Source of the DNA: Neomegalonema sp. | GTDB lineage: Bacteria > Pseudomonadota > Alphaproteobacteria > Rhodobacterales > Rhodobacteraceae | NCBI RefSeq assembly: GCF_028688855.1 | Contig: NZ_JAQTXI010000018.1 | Span: forward strand, 1-64,000 | Direction: 5' to 3' | Length of the DNA: 64,000 bases | Shown here: one piece after another, positions 33,476-43,866 of the stretch | Layout of the letters: each line of letters opens with the position of its first letter | Position numbering within the stretch: position 1 is the stretch's first letter | The notes under the pieces: model-generated | The model's input: the letters and a program-made list of their open reading frames with translations, nothing else | Told to the model about the DNA's origin: nothing | Databases searched by the model: none | Translations under genes and position numbers: made by a program

Positions 33476-33990
33476 CGACGGAGCAGAAGTCTCCGGCGCG
33501 CGGCCCGGTGGTCTGCGCCGCCGAGGCCCCCCGCAGCCGCGAGCGCCATGGCGAGAAATTCGACATCGAGCGCGCGCGGCTCGGACCGCTGATCGGCGCG
33601 AAGCAGATCGGCTGCGGCTATGCGGTGGTGCCGCCGGGCAAGCGGGGCTTTCCCTTCCATAACCACCATGTCAACGAGGAGCTCTTCGTGATCCTCGAAG
33701 GCGAAGGGGTTTACCGCTACGGATCGACGGAATATCCCGTGCGGGCGGGCGACGTCTGCGCGGCTCCGGCGGGCGGCGCCGAGACGGCGCATCAACTCAT
33801 CAACACAGGCGCGGGGCCCCTCGCCTATCTCATGATCTCCACCTCGCATGACGCGGAGATTCTGGAATATCCCGATAGCGGCAAGTTCATCGCCGCGCAT
33901 CGGCACGGGGCCGGCGGAGGCTACGCCAGCGCGCCTTTCAAGGTCGCCGGAAGGCGGGGCGACTGGATCGACTATTGGGACGGGGAATGA
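33472..33990 (+). CDS. Cupin-domain protein inside the suf operon
   Basis: A 172-residue protein with one cupin barrel. Motif 1 is [21 protein letters not shown] with putative metal ligands H63, H65 and E69 or E70. Motif 2 is [19 protein letters not shown] with H107. The C-terminal quarter ([19 protein letters not shown] to WIDYWDGE) has extra His and Trp. The ATG overlaps the sufB stop (ATGA) and the stop lies one base before sufC, so it is made with SufB and SufC. A role in Fe-S assembly, for example as metal- or small-molecule-binding accessory, is inference. Confidence 0.85.
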
Positions 33991-33991
33991 C

Positions 33992-34750
<759 letters not shown>

Positions 34751-34752
34751 CC

Positions 34753-36021
34753 ATGACCGCCGTTCAGAAGCCCGTGGAGGCTCTGGCGCCCTGGCGCGCC
34801 GCTCACGAGGAATCCCAGATCGCCGGAGCGGCGGCTCTGGCTCCGGCGCGCGAAAGGGCCTTCGCCCGCTTCGAGGCTCTGGGCGGAGCGCCCAGGCCCC
34901 GCGACGAATACTGGCGCTACGCCCGCCCGGCTCCCCTGCTGGAGGCCCAGCCTCTGCGCAAGGCCGAGCAGGAGGATCCCTTCGCCGCCTTTGATCCGGT
35001 GGTCGTGGAGTTCGCCGAGGGCGTCCCGCATCTGCCCGCCGCGACGGCTGAAGCTCTGGATCTGCGCCTGATCGAGAACGCCCCCTGGGCGCTGGAGTTC
35101 TATGGCGAGCTGGAGGCTCAGGGCCAGTTCCGGGCGCCGCGTCCTCTGGCGGCCTGGAACACGGCGGTCGCGCGCACAGGCCTGGCGGTCCGGGTCGCCG
35201 AGGGTCAGGACGGCGGATTCCTCCATCTGCGCCATCTCTCCGCCGAGGGGACGACGCAAGGCCGCATCGCCATCGACCTCCCGGAGGGCGCCAGGCTGAC
35301 GCTCCTCGAATCGGGCGTTCTGGCGGGCGGAGTCGTCATCGAGGCGCGGATCGCCCGAGGCGCGCAGCTCCATCACGTGCGGCTCCAGACCGAGCAGCCC
35401 GAGACCCGCGCGGGCGTGGCCCATGTCTTCGCCGATCTCGGGGCGGAGGCGATCTACAAGGGCTTCACCCTCAGCTCCGACGGCCGCATGACCCGCAACG
35501 AGACCTACTTGCGCCTCGGCGGCGAAAAGGGCTGGGCGCATGTGGCTCAGGGCGTGCTCGGCGACCGCAGGTCGATCAGCGACACCACGCTGTTCATCCA
35601 TCATGACGCCCCCCATTGCGAAAGCCGCCAGATCGTGAAGTCGGCTCTGGCGGGGGAATCCCATGTGGTGTTCCAGGGCAAGATCTACGTCGCGCAGATC
35701 GCCCAGAAGACCGACGGCTATCAGATGAGCCAGGCGCTGCTGCTCGGCGAACGCGCCGAGTTCAACGCCAAGCCCGAGCTGGAGATCTACGCCGACGACG
35801 TGAAATGCTCGCATGGCTCGACCTCCGGCGCTCTGGACGCCGACGCCCTGTTCTATCTCAAGGCGCGCGGCGTGCCTCACGCCGAGGCGGAGGCTCTGCT
35901 GACCGCCGCCTTCATCGACGACGCGATCCTTGAAATCGAGGACGAGGCCCTGCAGGACGCCATGCGCGCCCATGTCGCCCGCTGGATGGAGGCCCGGGGG
36001 CGCGCCGGGGCTGCGGATTGA
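34753..36021 (+). CDS. sufD: Fe-S cluster assembly protein SufD
   Basis: The SufB paralogue in the SufBC2D complex. The 422 residues show the SufD N-terminal motif PRPRDEYWRYARPAPLLEA, a long beta-helix core, then the C-terminal KSALAGESHVVFQGKIYVAQIAQKTDGYQMSQALLLGERAEFNAKPELEIYADDVKCSHGSTSGALDADALFYLKARG signature, read in parts. The conserved His in CSHGST is present. It starts 2 bp after sufC; the stop overlaps the following membrane gene as TTGA. Confidence 0.96.
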   Translation: MTAVQKPVEALAPWRAAHEESQIAGAAALAPARERAFARFEALGGAPRPRDEYWRYARPAPLLEAQPLRKAEQEDPFAAFDPVVVEFAEGVPHLPAATAEALDLRLIENAPWALEFYGELEAQGQFRAPRPLAAWNTAVARTGLAVRVAEGQDGGFLHLRHLSAEGTTQGRIAIDLPEGARLTLLESGVLAGGVVIEARIARGAQLHHVRLQTEQPETRAGVAHVFADLGAEAIYKGFTLSSDGRMTRNETYLRLGGEKGWAHVAQGVLGDRRSISDTTLFIHHDAPHCESRQIVKSALAGESHVVFQGKIYVAQIAQKTDGYQMSQALLLGERAEFNAKPELEIYADDVKCSHGSTSGALDADALFYLKARGVPHAEAEALLTAAFIDDAILEIEDEALQDAMRAHVARWMEARGRAGAAD

Positions 36022-36581
36022 CCAGGGAGCCCGAGCCTGATCCCCTCTTCGCGCGCCTGCGCGAGGCTTTCCTCTCTCCGCGCCGCTCCATGCGGCGCGG
36101 CCTGGAGGAGAACTGGGGGCCGAAGGAGCGCTGGCTGATGGTCGCCGCGGGCGGCCTGATCAACGCTCTGGTCTTCCGGCTTCTCCTCGCCTCCTCTCCG
36201 GAGGCTCTGGCCCTGCTGGCGCAGGTCGGCAAGGGCGGATTCTACTTCAGCCTCGCGATGGCGACCCTGCTGCAATACGGGCTGGTCTCCGGCCTGATCA
36301 ATCTGGCGGGGCGCTTCACCGGAGGCGCCGCCACGCCCGAACAAGGCCGCTCCGTGGCGGCCTGGTGGACGCTGGTCTCGGCGCTGCTGACGCCGCTCAG
36401 CCTGATTCCGCTGTCTCTGGTGGCGATGTTCGCCTTCGTGGCGAATTTCGCGTTGCTGGCGGCCTATGTGACCGAAGCCCAGCGCTACCGCAGCCTCGCG
36501 GCGACCATGGCGGCGGTGGCCTCCGTCGCCTTGCTGCTGGGCATGCTGATGCTCTCCCTGCTTCAGGCGGCCCCCGCCTGA
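36018..36581 (+). CDS. YIP1-like inner-membrane protein in the suf operon
   Basis: A 187-residue membrane protein. The start is probably a TTG overlapping the sufD stop. A cytoplasmic N terminus (LFARLREAFLSPRRSMRRGLEE) is followed by about five hydrophobic helices, with a conserved-looking FTGGAATPEQ loop between helices 2 and 3. The pattern resembles the bacterial YIP1 family. It is locked between sufD and sufS, which suggests a role linked to Fe-S assembly or membrane delivery, but nothing in the sequence shows chemistry. Confidence 0.75.
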   Translation: MTREPEPDPLFARLREAFLSPRRSMRRGLEENWGPKERWLMVAAGGLINALVFRLLLASSPEALALLAQVGKGGFYFSLAMATLLQYGLVSGLINLAGRFTGGAATPEQGRSVAAWWTLVSALLTPLSLIPLSLVAMFAFVANFALLAAYVTEAQRYRSLAATMAAVASVALLLGMLMLSLLQAAPA

Positions 36582-36606
36582 GCCGCGCCCTTCGAGGAGT
36601 CTCCCC

Positions 36607-37827
<1,221 letters not shown>

Positions 37828-37846
37828 ACTTTTCAGGGGGAGAGCC

Positions 37847-38281
37847 ATGGCTCAGGCTTGTTTGTTCTGTCGGATCGCAGCGGGCGAGATCCCTTGCCAC
37901 AGGATCCATGAAGACGAGGAGATCCTCGCCTTTCTGGACATCCATCCCGTCCGGCCCGGCCATGCGCTGGTGATTCCCAAGGCGCATCACGTCTGGTTCG
38001 AGGAGATCCCGGAGCCTCTGGGCGCGCGGGTCTTCGCCGTGAGCCAGGCCGTGGCGCGGGGGCTCAAGGAGATTTACGGCGTCGAGCGCGTGGGGATGGT
38101 CTTCACCGGCATCCATGTGCCGCATGCTCACGCCCATCTGATCCCGATGCGGCATCAGCATGACGTGACGTCGGAGATCTACCTCCGCGACGGGCCCGAG
38201 GCCTTCCATCTGCCGCCCCAGCCCCCCGCCGAAGAGCTGGCCGAAATCGCGGAGAAGCTCCGGGCGAAGCTGGACCTCTGA
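37847..38281 (+). CDS. HIT-family nucleotide-binding protein
   Basis: A 144-residue histidine-triad hydrolase or transferase acting on purine nucleotide conjugates. CLFCRIAAGEIPCHRIHEDEEILAFLDIHPVRPGHALVIPKAHH is typical of the Hint group (read in parts), and the catalytic triad lies in HVPHAHAHLIPM. CxxC at the N terminus may bind zinc. It follows sufS by 19 bp and is probably the last gene of the operon. It meets the convergent SDR gene with no gap at all. Confidence 0.92.
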   Translation: MAQACLFCRIAAGEIPCHRIHEDEEILAFLDIHPVRPGHALVIPKAHHVWFEEIPEPLGARVFAVSQAVARGLKEIYGVERVGMVFTGIHVPHAHAHLIPMRHQHDVTSEIYLRDGPEAFHLPPQPPAEELAEIAEKLRAKLDL

Positions 38282-39028
38282 TCAGCCGCCGCCCGAGACC
38301 TTCAGGATCGAGCCCGAGACGAAGCCCGCCTCCTCGGAGAGCAGCCAGATCACCGCCTCGGCGCTGTCCTCGGGCTCTCCGACGCGCCCCAGAGGGATGC
38401 GTCCGGCCGCCGCCTCGACGCGCTCGGGCTTGCCGCCGTCGGCGTGGATGCGGGTGCGGGTCACGGTCGGCGAGACCGCATTGACCCGGATTCCGAGCGG
38501 CCCGAGCTCCTTGGCCAGCCCCAGGGTGAAGGCGTCCACGGCGGCCTTGCTCGCGGCGTAATGGATGTAGTCGCCCGGCGCGCCGCTGGTCGCGGCGGTC
38601 GAGGAGAGGTTGACGATCCGCCCCTTGATCCCCCCCGCCCGCCAGCGCCGCGCGACCTCCTGAGTCAGCCCCATCAGCCCGAGGACGTTGACCTCGAAGG
38701 TGCGGCGCATGACGTCAAGCGGCATGTCGAGGAAGCCGCCGATCCGCCCGGTGATCCCGGCGTTGTTCACCAGCATCGTCACAGGCCCCAGCTCCGCCTC
38801 GATCCGGTCCAGAGCCGGAGCGGGAAAGCCGGAATCGGCGACGTCGCCCTGAAGCGCCAGAGCCCGGCCGCCTTCAGCCCGGACCTCCGCCGCAAGGGCT
38901 TCGGCGGATCCGGAATCGCCCAGATAGCTGAAGGCGACCGCCCAACCCCTGCGCGCCGCCAGACGGACCACCGCCGCGCCGATCCCCCGGCCGCCGCCGG
39001 TGACGAAGACGACAGGCTGCTCGGACAT
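38282..39028 (-). CDS. Short-chain dehydrogenase/reductase
   Basis: A 248-residue SDR. The start is the ATG at 39028, 9 nt after AGGAGG. The cofactor motif TGGGRGIG (about 10-17) and the NNAG motif (about 89-92) are present. The catalytic Ser is in NLSSTAATSG and Tyr/Lys in YIHYAASKAAVDAF. An acidic residue after beta 2 is not obvious, which suggests NADPH. C-terminal GSILKVSGGG is usual for FabG-like enzymes. The substrate is unknown. It lies 14 bp after a membrane protein gene and is convergent with the HIT gene. Confidence 0.9.
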   Translation of the reverse strand: MSEQPVVFVTGGGRGIGAAVVRLAARRGWAVAFSYLGDSGSAEALAAEVRAEGGRALALQGDVADSGFPAPALDRIEAELGPVTMLVNNAGITGRIGGFLDMPLDVMRRTFEVNVLGLMGLTQEVARRWRAGGIKGRIVNLSSTAATSGAPGDYIHYAASKAAVDAFTLGLAKELGPLGIRVNAVSPTVTRTRIHADGGKPERVEAAAGRIPLGRVGEPEDSAEAVIWLLSEEAGFVSGSILKVSGGG

Positions 39029-39042
39029 CGGACTCTTCCTCC

Positions 39043-39972
39043 TCATGAAACCTGCGCGCGAGGCCGGGCCAGGCCCTCCTCCACGGCGTCGCGATAGCCC
39101 ACCGAAAGCACGGCGGCGTAACAGATCGCCGCGACCAGCCCAAGCGCGCCGTTCACGAAGGCGTAGATCCAGAACAGCGGCTGAGCCCGCAAAGCGCGCA
39201 GATGCTCCATGGCCGCCTCGAAAAAGGCCGCATCCGGCGCCCCCGGCGTCTGAACGGTCCTCAGCTCCGGAACCAGACCCCCGAAGATGAACCCCAGCAG
39301 AAACTGCAGCAGGAAAAAGCCGACGCCAATGGCCAGCATCGCCAGAACCATGTCGCGGAGCCGGGGCCGCGAGCGCTCCACCGCCGCCGCGATGCTGATG
39401 TCCGCGTCGTCGGCCACCGTCGCCGGAAGCGCCAGCCCGTAGCGCGCCGAAATGACGAGCGCCGCAAACAGGACCACGACCCCGAAGATCGTCGTCAGAC
39501 CCAGAGCCGCGCCCGGACCGCCTGCGGAGAAGGCTGCGATGAACGACAGGACGATCACGAGCGGGAACAGGACAAGCAAGGTCCGGAAGCCCACCACGAT
39601 CATCCGCCAGAAGAAGCTCCCCAGCCGACCCGGCGCATGGGCGAAATGGCCGAAGCCGGGGCGGGGCTCGCCGCCGTAGAGAATCGCGGCGTGGGCGCCG
39701 AACAGCAAAGCCACGTAAAGGAAGACGTTGACCAGGCCTTGCAGCAGGATCGCCAGAGCGCTTCCGCCCGAGGGGAGGATCATGATCTCCTCCCTCCCTG
39801 CGGCGTTCCTCAGCGCGTCGATCGTCTCCGCGAGGGTGGAGATCTGCATCCTGATGATCAGGTGCTGCGCGAGCGTGGACACCAGCGCGCAGAGCAGGAT
39901 CAGCGGCAGATTGGCCCTGATCGCCTTGCCGCCCGCGCCAAGCACCCGCCCCAGAAATCCCGGCTGCGCCAT
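39043..39972 (-). CDS. Multi-pass membrane protein of unknown function
   Basis: Not assigned to a family. The 309-residue protein starts at the ATG at 39972, 5 nt after GGGAGG. It has an amphipathic N terminus and six or so hydrophobic helices (for example LPLILLCALVSTL, GLVNVFLYVALLFGAHAAILY, FRTLLVLFPLVIVLSFIAAF, MLAIGVGFFLLQFLLGFIFGGL, GALGLVAAICYAAVLSVGY). The loop ARYGLALPATVADDADISIAAAVERS resembles the conserved loop of membrane domains in the GlpQ/DUF975-like group of uncharacterised proteins. It is upstream of the SDR gene, 14 bp apart. Confidence 0.75.
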   Translation of the reverse strand: MAQPGFLGRVLGAGGKAIRANLPLILLCALVSTLAQHLIIRMQISTLAETIDALRNAAGREEIMILPSGGSALAILLQGLVNVFLYVALLFGAHAAILYGGEPRPGFGHFAHAPGRLGSFFWRMIVVGFRTLLVLFPLVIVLSFIAAFSAGGPGAALGLTTIFGVVVLFAALVISARYGLALPATVADDADISIAAAVERSRPRLRDMVLAMLAIGVGFFLLQFLLGFIFGGLVPELRTVQTPGAPDAAFFEAAMEHLRALRAQPLFWIYAFVNGALGLVAAICYAAVLSVGYRDAVEEGLARPRAQVS

Positions 39973-40110
39973 GCCGCCCTCCCTCAAGATGAAATCGCGG
40001 CGAGAGCCTGAGGCCTCGCCGCGAGGCCGTCAAGCGCGGCTTGCGCGCCGCCCTCGCAGACCGCATATGATCGGGATTCCGCGCCCTCGCCTTCAGGAGC
40101 CTCCCGCCTC

Positions 40111-40608
40111 ATGCGCATCGCAGATTCGCGCCGGATCGACGCCTCGCCGCACAGGGTCTGGGAGGCGCTGAACGATCCGGAGATCCTCAAGGCCTGTCTG
40201 CCGGGCTGCGAAAGCTTCGAGCGGCTCGGCCCGACGCGGTTTCAGGCCGTGGTGGTCCAGAGGATCGGGCCGCTCTCGGCGAGCTTCACCGGCGAATTGA
40301 CTCTGGAGAACCTCGACCCGCCCCGGAGCTATACGCTGGTCGGACGCGGCGTCGGCGGCGCGGCGGGCCACGCCGAGGGCGCCGCCGACATCGCCATTCT
40401 CCCCGAAGGCGAAGGCGCGCGGCTGGATTACGTCTTGCGCGCCGAAGTGACGGGGCGTCTGGCGAAGATCGGGCTCGGGCTGGTCGAGGGCTTCGCGCGC
40501 CGGATGGCGGCCCAGTTCTTCGAGCGCTTCGCCCGCATCCTCGAAGGAAGGCCCGTCGAGGAGCCGCCCACCAAAGGCGAAAGCCTCTGGAAGCGGCTCA
40601 TCGGCTGA
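40111..40608 (+). CDS. CoxG/SRPBCC-family protein
   Basis: A 165-residue START/SRPBCC-fold protein of the CO dehydrogenase subunit G group: VWEALNDPEILKACLPGCESFE at the N terminus, GPLSASFTGELTLENLDPPRSYTLVGRGVGG, and ADIAILPEGEGARLDYVLRAEVTGRLAKIG. CoxG anchors or helps mature molybdenum hydroxylases of the CODH type in some bacteria. No such hydroxylase is nearby, so the partner is unknown. It stands alone on the plus strand and ends 4 bp from the convergent mgtE. Confidence 0.9.
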   Translation: MRIADSRRIDASPHRVWEALNDPEILKACLPGCESFERLGPTRFQAVVVQRIGPLSASFTGELTLENLDPPRSYTLVGRGVGGAAGHAEGAADIAILPEGEGARLDYVLRAEVTGRLAKIGLGLVEGFARRMAAQFFERFARILEGRPVEEPPTKGESLWKRLIG

Positions 40609-40612
40609 AGAG

Positions 40613-42010
40613 CTATAACAGGAAGGCCGTCGCCAGCCCGAGGAAGGCGAAGAAGCCCACCACGTCGGTGAGGGTCGTCACGAAGACTCCCGAGGCCACC
40701 GCCGGATCCACCTTCAGTTTGTCCAGCAGCATGGGGATGAGGATGCCCGCCATGGCCGCCGTGAGGAAATTGGCCATCATCGCCGCGGCGATCACCAGAC
40801 CCAGCTTGGGGCTGCTCTGCCAGAGCGCGGCCACCGTCCCCACCAGCACGGCGAAGATCAGGCCGTTGCAGATCCCCACCAGCAATTCGCGGCGGATGAT
40901 GCGTCGGGCGTTGGTGCGGGTCAGCTCCTTGGCCGCGAGGGCGCGCACGGTGACGGTCAGAGTCTGGGTGGCCGCGTTGCCGCCCATCGAGGCCACGATG
41001 GGCATCAGCGCCGCAAGAACGGTCAGCTTGCCGATGGTGTCCTCGAAGAGCGCGATCACCGCCGCCGCCAGAAAGGCCGTCGGCAGGTTGACCCCCAGCC
41101 AGGGCAGACGCTGACGCAGGGTCTCGCGGGTCGAGTCGGAGATTTCTTCGTCGCCCACCCCGCCGAGGCGCAGCAGATCCTCTTCGGCCTCGTCCTCCAG
41201 CGTCTCCACGGCGTCGTCGATCATGATCGCGCCGACGAGGCGTCCGGCCTCGTCGGTCACGGGGGCGGTCACGAGGTGGTATTTGTTGAAGGCGTAGGCG
41301 ACGTCCCTGGCGCTGTCGGAGGTCTTGAAGCTGTGGAACTCCGTCTGCATGACGTCCTGCAGACGCTCTTCGCGCATGTGGGTCACGAGGCGCCCGAGCG
41401 GCGCCAGACCCACGGGCTTGTGCGCCGGATCCACCACCACCACGGCGTAGAAGTCTTCGGGAACGTCCTTCGCCCGGCGCAGGTAATCCAGCAGCGCGCC
41501 CACCGTCCACCAGAGCGGCGCCGCCACCAGCGCCTTCTGCATCATGCGTCCGGCGGAATCCTCGGGATAGACCAGAGACTGCTCGATGGCGAGGCGGTCG
41601 CCCGCGTCCAGCGACTTCAGGATCTCCTGCTGACGCTCCTCGTCGAGGTCTTCGAGCAGATAGACCGCGTCGTCGCTCTCCAGCTCGCCCACGGCGCGGG
41701 CGATGGCTTCGGGCTCCATGGCCTCCAGGGCGTCGTCTCGGGCGCCCTCGTCCATCTCGGTGAGGACGGGACCCGCGAGCTCCGGCTCCAGGGCGCGGAT
41801 GGCGCGACGGCGGTCGTCGGGCTTGAGCTGCTCCAGAAGGTCGGCCACGTCCTCGGGCCGCTCCTCGCCGAGGATCTCGCCCACCGCCGCGTCGTCATCG
41901 GCGGCGAGGGCCTCGATCACCGCCTCGACGGTCCCTTCGGTCAGACCGTGGGACTCGGCGTCCTCCTCCTCCCGGAGATCGCGCTGAGGCTCTTGCGAAT
42001 CCGACGCCAT
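40613..42010 (-). CDS. mgtE: Magnesium transporter MgtE
   Basis: A 465-residue Mg2+ channel of the inner membrane. The acidic N domain (LEQLKPDDRRRAIRALEPE repeats, LLEDLDEERQQEIL) acts as the Mg2+ sensor, a CBS pair spans about 150-275 (DFYAVVVVDPAHKPVGL, AFNKYHLVTAPVTDEAGRLVG), and five transmembrane helices follow. The pore motif is in MPIVASMGGNAATQTLTVTVRALA, and the last helices have VASGVFVTTLTDVVGFFAFLGLA. The length and order match the family. No Mg riboswitch was seen in the short upstream gap. Confidence 0.96.
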   Translation of the reverse strand: MASDSQEPQRDLREEEDAESHGLTEGTVEAVIEALAADDDAAVGEILGEERPEDVADLLEQLKPDDRRRAIRALEPELAGPVLTEMDEGARDDALEAMEPEAIARAVGELESDDAVYLLEDLDEERQQEILKSLDAGDRLAIEQSLVYPEDSAGRMMQKALVAAPLWWTVGALLDYLRRAKDVPEDFYAVVVVDPAHKPVGLAPLGRLVTHMREERLQDVMQTEFHSFKTSDSARDVAYAFNKYHLVTAPVTDEAGRLVGAIMIDDAVETLEDEAEEDLLRLGGVGDEEISDSTRETLRQRLPWLGVNLPTAFLAAAVIALFEDTIGKLTVLAALMPIVASMGGNAATQTLTVTVRALAAKELTRTNARRIIRRELLVGICNGLIFAVLVGTVAALWQSSPKLGLVIAAAMMANFLTAAMAGILIPMLLDKLKVDPAVASGVFVTTLTDVVGFFAFLGLATAFLL

Positions 42011-42163
42011 GGCCGCCTCCCTTCAGAACCGGCGCGCGCCGCTGCGGGCGAGACGCCTTTTGAAACCGCTTCGGGGGGGCAGGCATGGCGAAAACGGACG
42101 CGAAAAGCAATCTCCTTGAATCCGCGCCCCCCGATTTCGCGGCGCCTCCGCCTCGCGGATCCG

Positions 42164-43222
42164 TCAGGCGGCGGCTTCGCCCTTCAGCGAGGCCATGTCG
42201 ATGACGAAGCGGTATTTCACATCGCCCTTCTCCATGCGGGCGAAGGCCGCCTCGATGTCCTGCATCCGGATCATCTCGACGTCGGGCGCCACGCCCTTCT
42301 CCGCGCAGAAGTCGAGCAGCTCCCGGGTCTCGGCGACGCCGCCCACCGCCGAGCCGGAGATCCGCCGCCGCCCTCTCAGCAGGAGGCCGGTGTGGAAGGG
42401 CTCGGTGGGGCCGATCATGCCGACGATCACCAGAGTCCCGTCCCGGCCCAGCAGGGGCAGATAGGGCGTGAGGTCGTGCTTCACCGGAACCGTGTCGATG
42501 ATCAGGTCCAGACTCCCGGCGGCGGCCTTGAGGGCCTCGGGGTCTTTCGAGACCAGAGTCCGCGCCGCCCCGAGCCGGGCGGCCTCTTCGGCCTTGGCGG
42601 CCGAGGTGGTGATCGCCGTGACCTCGGCCCCGAGCGCCGCCCCCAGCTTGATCGCCATATGGCCCAGCCCGCCGATGCCGATCACCCCGAGCTTCGTTCC
42701 CGGCCCGGCCTCCCAGCGCCGCAGCGGCGACCAGACGGTGATTCCGGCGCAGAGGATGGGTCCGGCGACGGCGGGATCCAGGCCCTCCGGCAGAGGCAGC
42801 ACGAAGGAGTCGCGGACCACGATGGCCGCCGAATAGCCGCCCCAGGTGGTTTCGCCCGTCACGCGGTCGCGGCCGCCGTAAGTCCCGACCACGCCCTTCT
42901 CGCAGAACTGCTCCTCGCCCGAGGCGCAGGCCGGACAGCTCCGGCAGGAATCGACCAGCGTCCCCACCGCCACGACGTCGCCCGGCCTGAAGCCCGAGAC
43001 CTGCGGACCCACCGCCGTCACGCGCCCGACGATCTCGTGGCCCGGCACCGAGGGATAGAGCGTCCCGCCCCAGTCGTTGCGGGCGGTGTGGAGGTCCGAA
43101 TGACAGACCCCGCAATAGAGGATCTCGATGGCCACGTCGTCGGGACGCAGGTCGCGACGCTGGAAGCTCCAGGGACGCAGGGGGGATTCGGCGTTCCGGG
43201 CGGCGTATCCGAGGGTGATCAT
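42164..43222 (-). CDS. Zinc-dependent NADP alcohol dehydrogenase (YahK/CAD-like)
   Basis: A 352-residue medium-chain zinc dehydrogenase. The catalytic zinc ligands are in YCGVCHSDLHTARNDWGG and GHEIVGRV, and the structural zinc cysteines in DSCRSCPACASGEEQFCE. The Rossmann motif GVIGIGGLGHMAIKLGAALG is complete, and SAAKAEEAARLGA follows. VGGVAETRELLDFCAEKG and KYRFVIDMASL are typical of the YahK/AdhC group, which reduces broad aldehydes with NADPH. Stands about 150 bp from mgtE and follows DUF2244 by 64 bp. Confidence 0.93.
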   Translation of the reverse strand: MITLGYAARNAESPLRPWSFQRRDLRPDDVAIEILYCGVCHSDLHTARNDWGGTLYPSVPGHEIVGRVTAVGPQVSGFRPGDVVAVGTLVDSCRSCPACASGEEQFCEKGVVGTYGGRDRVTGETTWGGYSAAIVVRDSFVLPLPEGLDPAVAGPILCAGITVWSPLRRWEAGPGTKLGVIGIGGLGHMAIKLGAALGAEVTAITTSAAKAEEAARLGAARTLVSKDPEALKAAAGSLDLIIDTVPVKHDLTPYLPLLGRDGTLVIVGMIGPTEPFHTGLLLRGRRRISGSAVGGVAETRELLDFCAEKGVAPDVEMIRMQDIEAAFARMEKGDVKYRFVIDMASLKGEAAA

Positions 43223-43286
43223 GCGTCTGCTCCTTGTGGCTCCCGCGCCCTTTGAAGCCCGGAATCCGCGCCCCGGTCAAGCCGCT

Positions 43287-43802
43287 TCAGGCCCGCCAGG
43301 AGGAGCGTCGGCGCCCGTCGGCGAGCAGATCGCGCAGCTCCTCGGCGAGGGCCGGGCGCTCGGCGGGCGAGAGGAAATCCCCTACGCCGGTCTCGGCCTC
43401 TCCGGCGCGCAGGATCAGCAGGAGGCCCCGCACCGGCTCCTCTCGGGTGGTCAGGCGCACCATGCCCAGAGGCGCCTCCCAGAGGCTGAGGCGTCCGCGG
43501 GCGTCCATGCGCTCCAGCCGCAGGAGGTCCTTGTAGATCGCGAGGCGCTCGTATTGCCGCGCCCGGTCGCGGTCGTTGCGCCGCAGGGCGAAGACGATCC
43601 CGCCCAGAACCAGCAGGAAGAAAGGCGCCGTCGCGAGGATCAGCAGCCCCCCGCTCCGCCAGGCGCCGGGCGCGAAGAACATCATCGCGCTCGCGGCCAG
43701 AGCCCCCCCCAGGAAAACCGCCGGAACCACGAAAAAGCCGCGCCGCTGCAAGGAGCGGTGCGGCCAGATGGTCATTTCGCGCAAGGGCGTCCCGAGGTCC
43801 AT
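43287..43802 (-). CDS. DUF2244 integral membrane protein
   Basis: A 171-residue protein with MTIWPHRSLQRRGFFVV at the N terminus, two transmembrane helices (FVVPAVFLGGALAASAMMFF and LLILATAPFFLLVLGGIVFAL) and a cytoplasmic C-terminal domain containing RRNDRDRARQYERLAIY and GRRRSSWR. This pattern is that of the DUF2244 family. In alphaproteobacteria it is often beside the cytochrome c oxidase subunit I gene, as here. Start is the first ATG, downstream of AGGAGGG. A role in oxidase assembly is suggested only by context. Confidence 0.87.
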   Translation of the reverse strand: MDLGTPLREMTIWPHRSLQRRGFFVVPAVFLGGALAASAMMFFAPGAWRSGGLLILATAPFFLLVLGGIVFALRRNDRDRARQYERLAIYKDLLRLERMDARGRLSLWEAPLGMVRLTTREEPVRGLLLILRAGEAETGVGDFLSPAERPALAEELRDLLADGRRRSSWRA

Positions 43803-43827
43803 GCCCCGCTCTCCCTCCTCCGGAGAA

Positions 43828-43855
43828 CCGCCCCCGGAGCCTGCTCCGGGGGCGG
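43828..43855 (-). terminator. Perfect 13-bp inverted repeat between ctaD and DUF2244
   Basis: CCGCCCCCGGAGC (43828-43840) and its exact complement (43843-43855) are separated by two bases. It lies just after the ctaD stop. With no T run after it, it is more likely an attenuator or 3'-end stabiliser than a full terminator. Confidence 0.5.
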
Positions 43856-43866
43856 CGAGATCAGGC

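Noticed and set aside
38282..40066. A single 594-codon frame joining the SDR to upstream sequence
   Set aside because: The N-terminal part is an out-of-frame reading of the membrane protein gene. The SDR has its own RBS and start at 39028.
42085..42200. A small plus-strand frame starting at MAKTDAKSNLL in the mgtE-dehydrogenase gap
   Set aside because: No RBS and it runs on antisense into the dehydrogenase gene; no recognisable protein.
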